NCBI GenBank assembly: GCA_044225565.1
Contig: JBGAIL010000169.1
Coordinates: 1 to 10,609 of the forward strand
From: CAVXAE01 sp044225565
GTDB taxonomy: Bacteria > Pseudomonadota > Gammaproteobacteria > Steroidobacterales > Steroidobacteraceae
DNA length: 10,609 nucleotides
Reading direction: 5' to 3'
Shown: one piece after another, positions 8,464 through 10,609 of the stretch
How the letters are laid out: every line of letters begins with the position of its first letter
Position numbering within the stretch: position 1 is the first letter of the stretch
Notes under the pieces: model-generated
What the model was told of the DNA's origin: nothing
Database searches by the model: none
The model's input: only the letters and a program-made list of their open reading frames with translations
Made by a program: the position numbers and the translations under genes

Positions 8464-9689
8464 GGTTGCCTTGCGCTCGTCACGAGCACGGTATCGGGAT
8501 AGGTCTGCGCGCCGGACAGCAATGGGGAGTCGGTTCGGTCGCGCAGGTATTTGTCGAAGAATTCGAGCGTGTACCGGTTGACGATCTCGTGCGCCAGCCG
8601 CGGATGCATGAGCGGAGGATCGGCGGCCTCGAACAGCGTCCGGTCGGAGAAATGCCGGTGCGTCGCACCTTGCAGCGTGAGGTCGTACCAGTCCGCATCG
8701 CTTCTGGAATACAGGCGCCAGAAGAAGCTGTCGCCGAGCAGCTGGGTCTCCCTTCCGCCGGGACCCGGATCCGAAGGCTTGCCGGCGGTGCCGTGCATCT
8801 GCAGGATCGGGCGATGGGTGCCCGTGCTCGCCACGTCCGAGTAGAGCCGGCCATCGAGATTGACCGCGGCCTTGATGCGCGGCTCATCGCGGCTCGCCTG
8901 CACGGATGCGACGCCACCAAGTGACCAGCCGAAAGCGCCGACGCGCTCGAGATCGAGGCGTCCGTGGAAGCGATTGCCGCGCGTCGCGTTCATCGACTGA
9001 AGCTGGTCCAGTGCGAAGGAGATGTCTTGCACGTGAACGGAGATTTCCAGCGTCCCTGTCTGCCTTACCCACTCTTCGAGCACTTCCGCAGCGGAAAGCG
9101 TTTTGCGTTGCTCCTCGGTCACCGTCGGCATACTGCGATCGCGCCGGTACGCGTAGCCGTCGGGGAAACGGGTGATGCGGCTCACGTCCGTGTGGCCGAC
9201 GCTGACCACCACGTAGCCATGGCTCGCGAGGAACTCCGCCTGGAACGTGCCGCTGAAATGGGGATAGCCGGAGCCCGGCCCGTAGATCAGCACCGGGAAG
9301 CGCTGCGGCTGCGCCGCAAGCGGTGCTTTCAGAACGGAAGTCGTTCGAACGTTGGAAGCCGCATCCAGCCACCGCAGCTCATCGTCGTGAGGATAGAGCT
9401 CGCGCTGTAAGGCATAGGGTGCGCGCTGCGGATCACCTTCGAACGTCGCGGGATACCAGATCTGCACCATGAGGTGGCGCTTGTCGGCAAGCTCTGCCGT
9501 GCTGGCCTCATCGCGCGCGGAATCGACCCACAACTCTTCGACGGTGCCGGTCTGATAGGGGCCGAGCGCTTCGCCGGCAAACGCATGCACGGGCACGCGG
9601 TACTCGGATCGATCCACCGGCCGCGCCGCAGAAGTGGACAGCGCCACGAGCACCAAGCAGAGCGATGTCATCAGCCGCTGCAAGCGCAT
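8460..9689 (-). CDS. Alpha/beta hydrolase similar to platelet-activating factor acetylhydrolase isoform II, exported
   Basis: Intact 409-residue exported alpha/beta hydrolase. A signal peptide covers residues 1-21 (LVLVALSTSAA). Core strands LMVQIWYPA (73-81) and FPVLIYGPGSGYPHFSG (131-147) lead to an oxyanion-hole region. The nucleophile elbow is GAFGWSLGG (Ser 256), Asp 279 is in AAVNLDG, and His 344 in GATHRHFSD. The Ser-to-Asp distance of 23 equals that of human plasma PAF-AH (Ser273, Asp296, as I recall), and the NLDG and H-x-x-F-x-D contexts match that family, so an ester of a short or oxidised acyl chain is a reasonable substrate class. A dienelactone-hydrolase-like esterase is the main alternative. 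The start follows the preceding stop codon by 7 bases, with AGGGGAG close upstream. The stop overlaps the next start. No frame damage. Confidence 0.85.
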   Translation of the reverse strand: MRLQRLMTSLCLVLVALSTSAARPVDRSEYRVPVHAFAGEALGPYQTGTVEELWVDSARDEASTAELADKRHLMVQIWYPATFEGDPQRAPYALQRELYPHDDELRWLDAASNVRTTSVLKAPLAAQPQRFPVLIYGPGSGYPHFSGTFQAEFLASHGYVVVSVGHTDVSRITRFPDGYAYRRDRSMPTVTEEQRKTLSAAEVLEEWVRQTGTLEISVHVQDISFALDQLQSMNATRGNRFHGRLDLERVGAFGWSLGGVASVQASRDEPRIKAAVNLDGRLYSDVASTGTHRPILQMHGTAGKPSDPGPGGRETQLLGDSFFWRLYSRSDADWYDLTLQGATHRHFSDRTLFEAADPPLMHPRLAHEIVNRYTLEFFDKYLRDRTDSPLLSGAQTYPDTVLVTSARQP

Positions 9690-9696
9690 GGCTCCC

Positions 9697-10609
9697 CTAC
9701 TGCCTGCGAAGCTCGACCCAGTGCGTCAATGCGTTGCTGCGCTCGCCTTCGGACATGGCGGCGACCCCGCCATTCAGCACATCCCCACGGAGCTTCAGCA
9801 TCAGATACAGGATCGCCGGCGAGCGCATCGCGACTTCGTCCGTATCCAGCTGGCTCGGGAAGTTGCCCTGGAAGCCGCCGTCTTTGAACTCCGCTTCGAC
9901 GACCAGGCTCTTCCGCTGCCCTTCGAGTTGCGCGTGCACGTCGCCGGAGGGCAGAAACTCGAGTGTCAACGGCGTATCGGATCGATAAGTGTGGAGCGAG
10001 CCGGCCCACTTGCCCTGAAGCTCGGGCGGCGTCTTGAATCCACTGGGCGGCTCCCAGGGTGTCTTCGCTTTCGGGCGCCACTTCGGCAGCACCATCTGCA
10101 GCACTTTGTCCGCGATGGCGCGATGCCGGCCTTCGCGCTGATTGGTGAGCACGACCACGGCGACGTCCTCGGAAGGAATCAGCAGCATGACGACACCCAC
10201 GCCGGGCATGCCGCCGCCGTGCTCGACGGTGCGATAACCGTCGGCGCGATCGACGACCTCCCAGCCGATGCCGAATCCGTCGCCCTTCTCTTTGAGGAAG
10301 GTCCGGCGCTGCATCTCATCCAGCACGGTGTCGGGAAGGATGCGCTTCTGATCCGGGAGGCGATCCTTGAGATGGAACATCGCGAACCGCAGCAGATCGT
10401 GTGCGCTGCCATAGATGGCGGACGCGCCAGCATGGTCGGAGTCGTAGAACGGAAGCGGGCTTCCGTCACTGGAATAGCGCACGGCCTGATACCGCTCGAG
10501 CCCCGAGCCGATACCGACCGACATGCGCGTCAGACCGAGCGGCACGAACACCTGCTCGGACATGAACGCGGCATAGCTCTTTGCCGAAGCACGGCTGATC
10601 GCATGGTCC
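9697..10609 (-). CDS. Serine hydrolase of the beta-lactamase/class C fold, 5' end cut off by the window edge
   Basis: C-terminal 300 or so residues of a second beta-lactamase-fold hydrolase. The frame is open to the right edge: codons upstream of 10563 read on without a stop as DHAISRASAKSYAAF, which continues the family sequence, so the ATG at 10561-10563 is internal. Visible family landmarks are VFVPLGLTRMSV, QAVRYSSDG, AIYGSAHDLLRFAMF and V-E-HGGG in the KTG position. The SxxK and YxN motifs would lie outside the window. It resembles the 6922-8463 protein over its whole visible length, including the C-terminal beta-rich domain (LPSGDVHAQLEG, LKLRGDVLNGGV, closing W-V-E-L-R-R), so the two are paralogs. 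The TAG stop lies 7 bases before the next gene's start, indicating one transcript. Substrate unknown. Confidence 0.88.
   Translation of the reverse strand, partial: DHAISRASAKSYAAFMSEQVFVPLGLTRMSVGIGSGLERYQAVRYSSDGSPLPFYDSDHAGASAIYGSAHDLLRFAMFHLKDRLPDQKRILPDTVLDEMQRRTFLKEKGDGFGIGWEVVDRADGYRTVEHGGGMPGVGVVMLLIPSEDVAVVVLTNQREGRHRAIADKVLQMVLPKWRPKAKTPWEPPSGFKTPPELQGKWAGSLHTYRSDTPLTLEFLPSGDVHAQLEGQRKSLVVEAEFKDGGFQGNFPSQLDTDEVAMRSPAILYLMLKLRGDVLNGGVAAMSEGERSNALTHWVELRRQ

Noticed and set aside
7507..8502. Long open frame (331 codons) on the plus strand opposite the serine hydrolase
   Set aside because: It is antisense to an intact gene with clear SxxK, YSN and HTG motifs; its protein is Arg/His/Val-rich with no family signature, as expected for the opposite strand of GC-rich coding DNA.

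Overview
The window is G+C-rich (roughly two thirds by eye). It holds seven genes, all read on the minus strand, so transcription runs from high to low coordinates. Every gene whose N-terminus lies inside the window starts with a Sec signal peptide or a lipoprotein-like signal. Six of the seven encode hydrolases and the seventh a YncE/YVTN-type beta-propeller. The mix of signal peptides, Shine-Dalgarno sites and protein families suggests a Gram-negative bacterium, most likely a proteobacterium of the Steroidobacter/Xanthomonadales or sphingomonad type. The taxon is inferred, not shown; there is no rRNA, tRNA, mobile element or CRISPR array to anchor it.

Layout in transcription order: (1) a serine hydrolase of the beta-lactamase/class C fold whose N-terminus lies beyond the right edge (9697-10609); (2) an alpha/beta hydrolase like PAF acetylhydrolase (8460-9689); (3) a second, complete serine hydrolase paralogous to the first (6922-8463). 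These three are packed with a 7-base gap and a 4-base ATGA overlap. After a 175-base gap come (4) a CocE/NonD-type hydrolase (4994-6746) and (5) an S9 prolyl-oligopeptidase/DPP IV-type peptidase (2757-4985), 8 bases apart. After a further 99-base gap come (6) the beta-propeller (1607-2657) and (7) an amidase-signature hydrolase (32-1593), 13 bases apart. Together this looks like an exported or periplasmic set cleaving peptide, amide and ester bonds, perhaps a catabolic or scavenging locus. The substrate cannot be read from the sequence.

The left 6.7 kb is damaged at the reading-frame level. The amidase, propeller, S9 peptidase and CocE genes each change frame, while family motifs and catalytic residues run on unbroken across the breaks. 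Seventeen single-base changes, mostly in short G or C runs, restore all four proteins. The right 3.7 kb needs none. The pattern looks more like uncorrected base-calling or assembly error than gene decay. Coordinates for these genes are therefore given for the whole restored gene.

I found no clearly new biological system. The points most worth following are the hydrolase-only exported locus, the two serine-hydrolase paralogs flanking a PAF-AH-like esterase, and the active-site deviations in the S9 and CocE enzymes.
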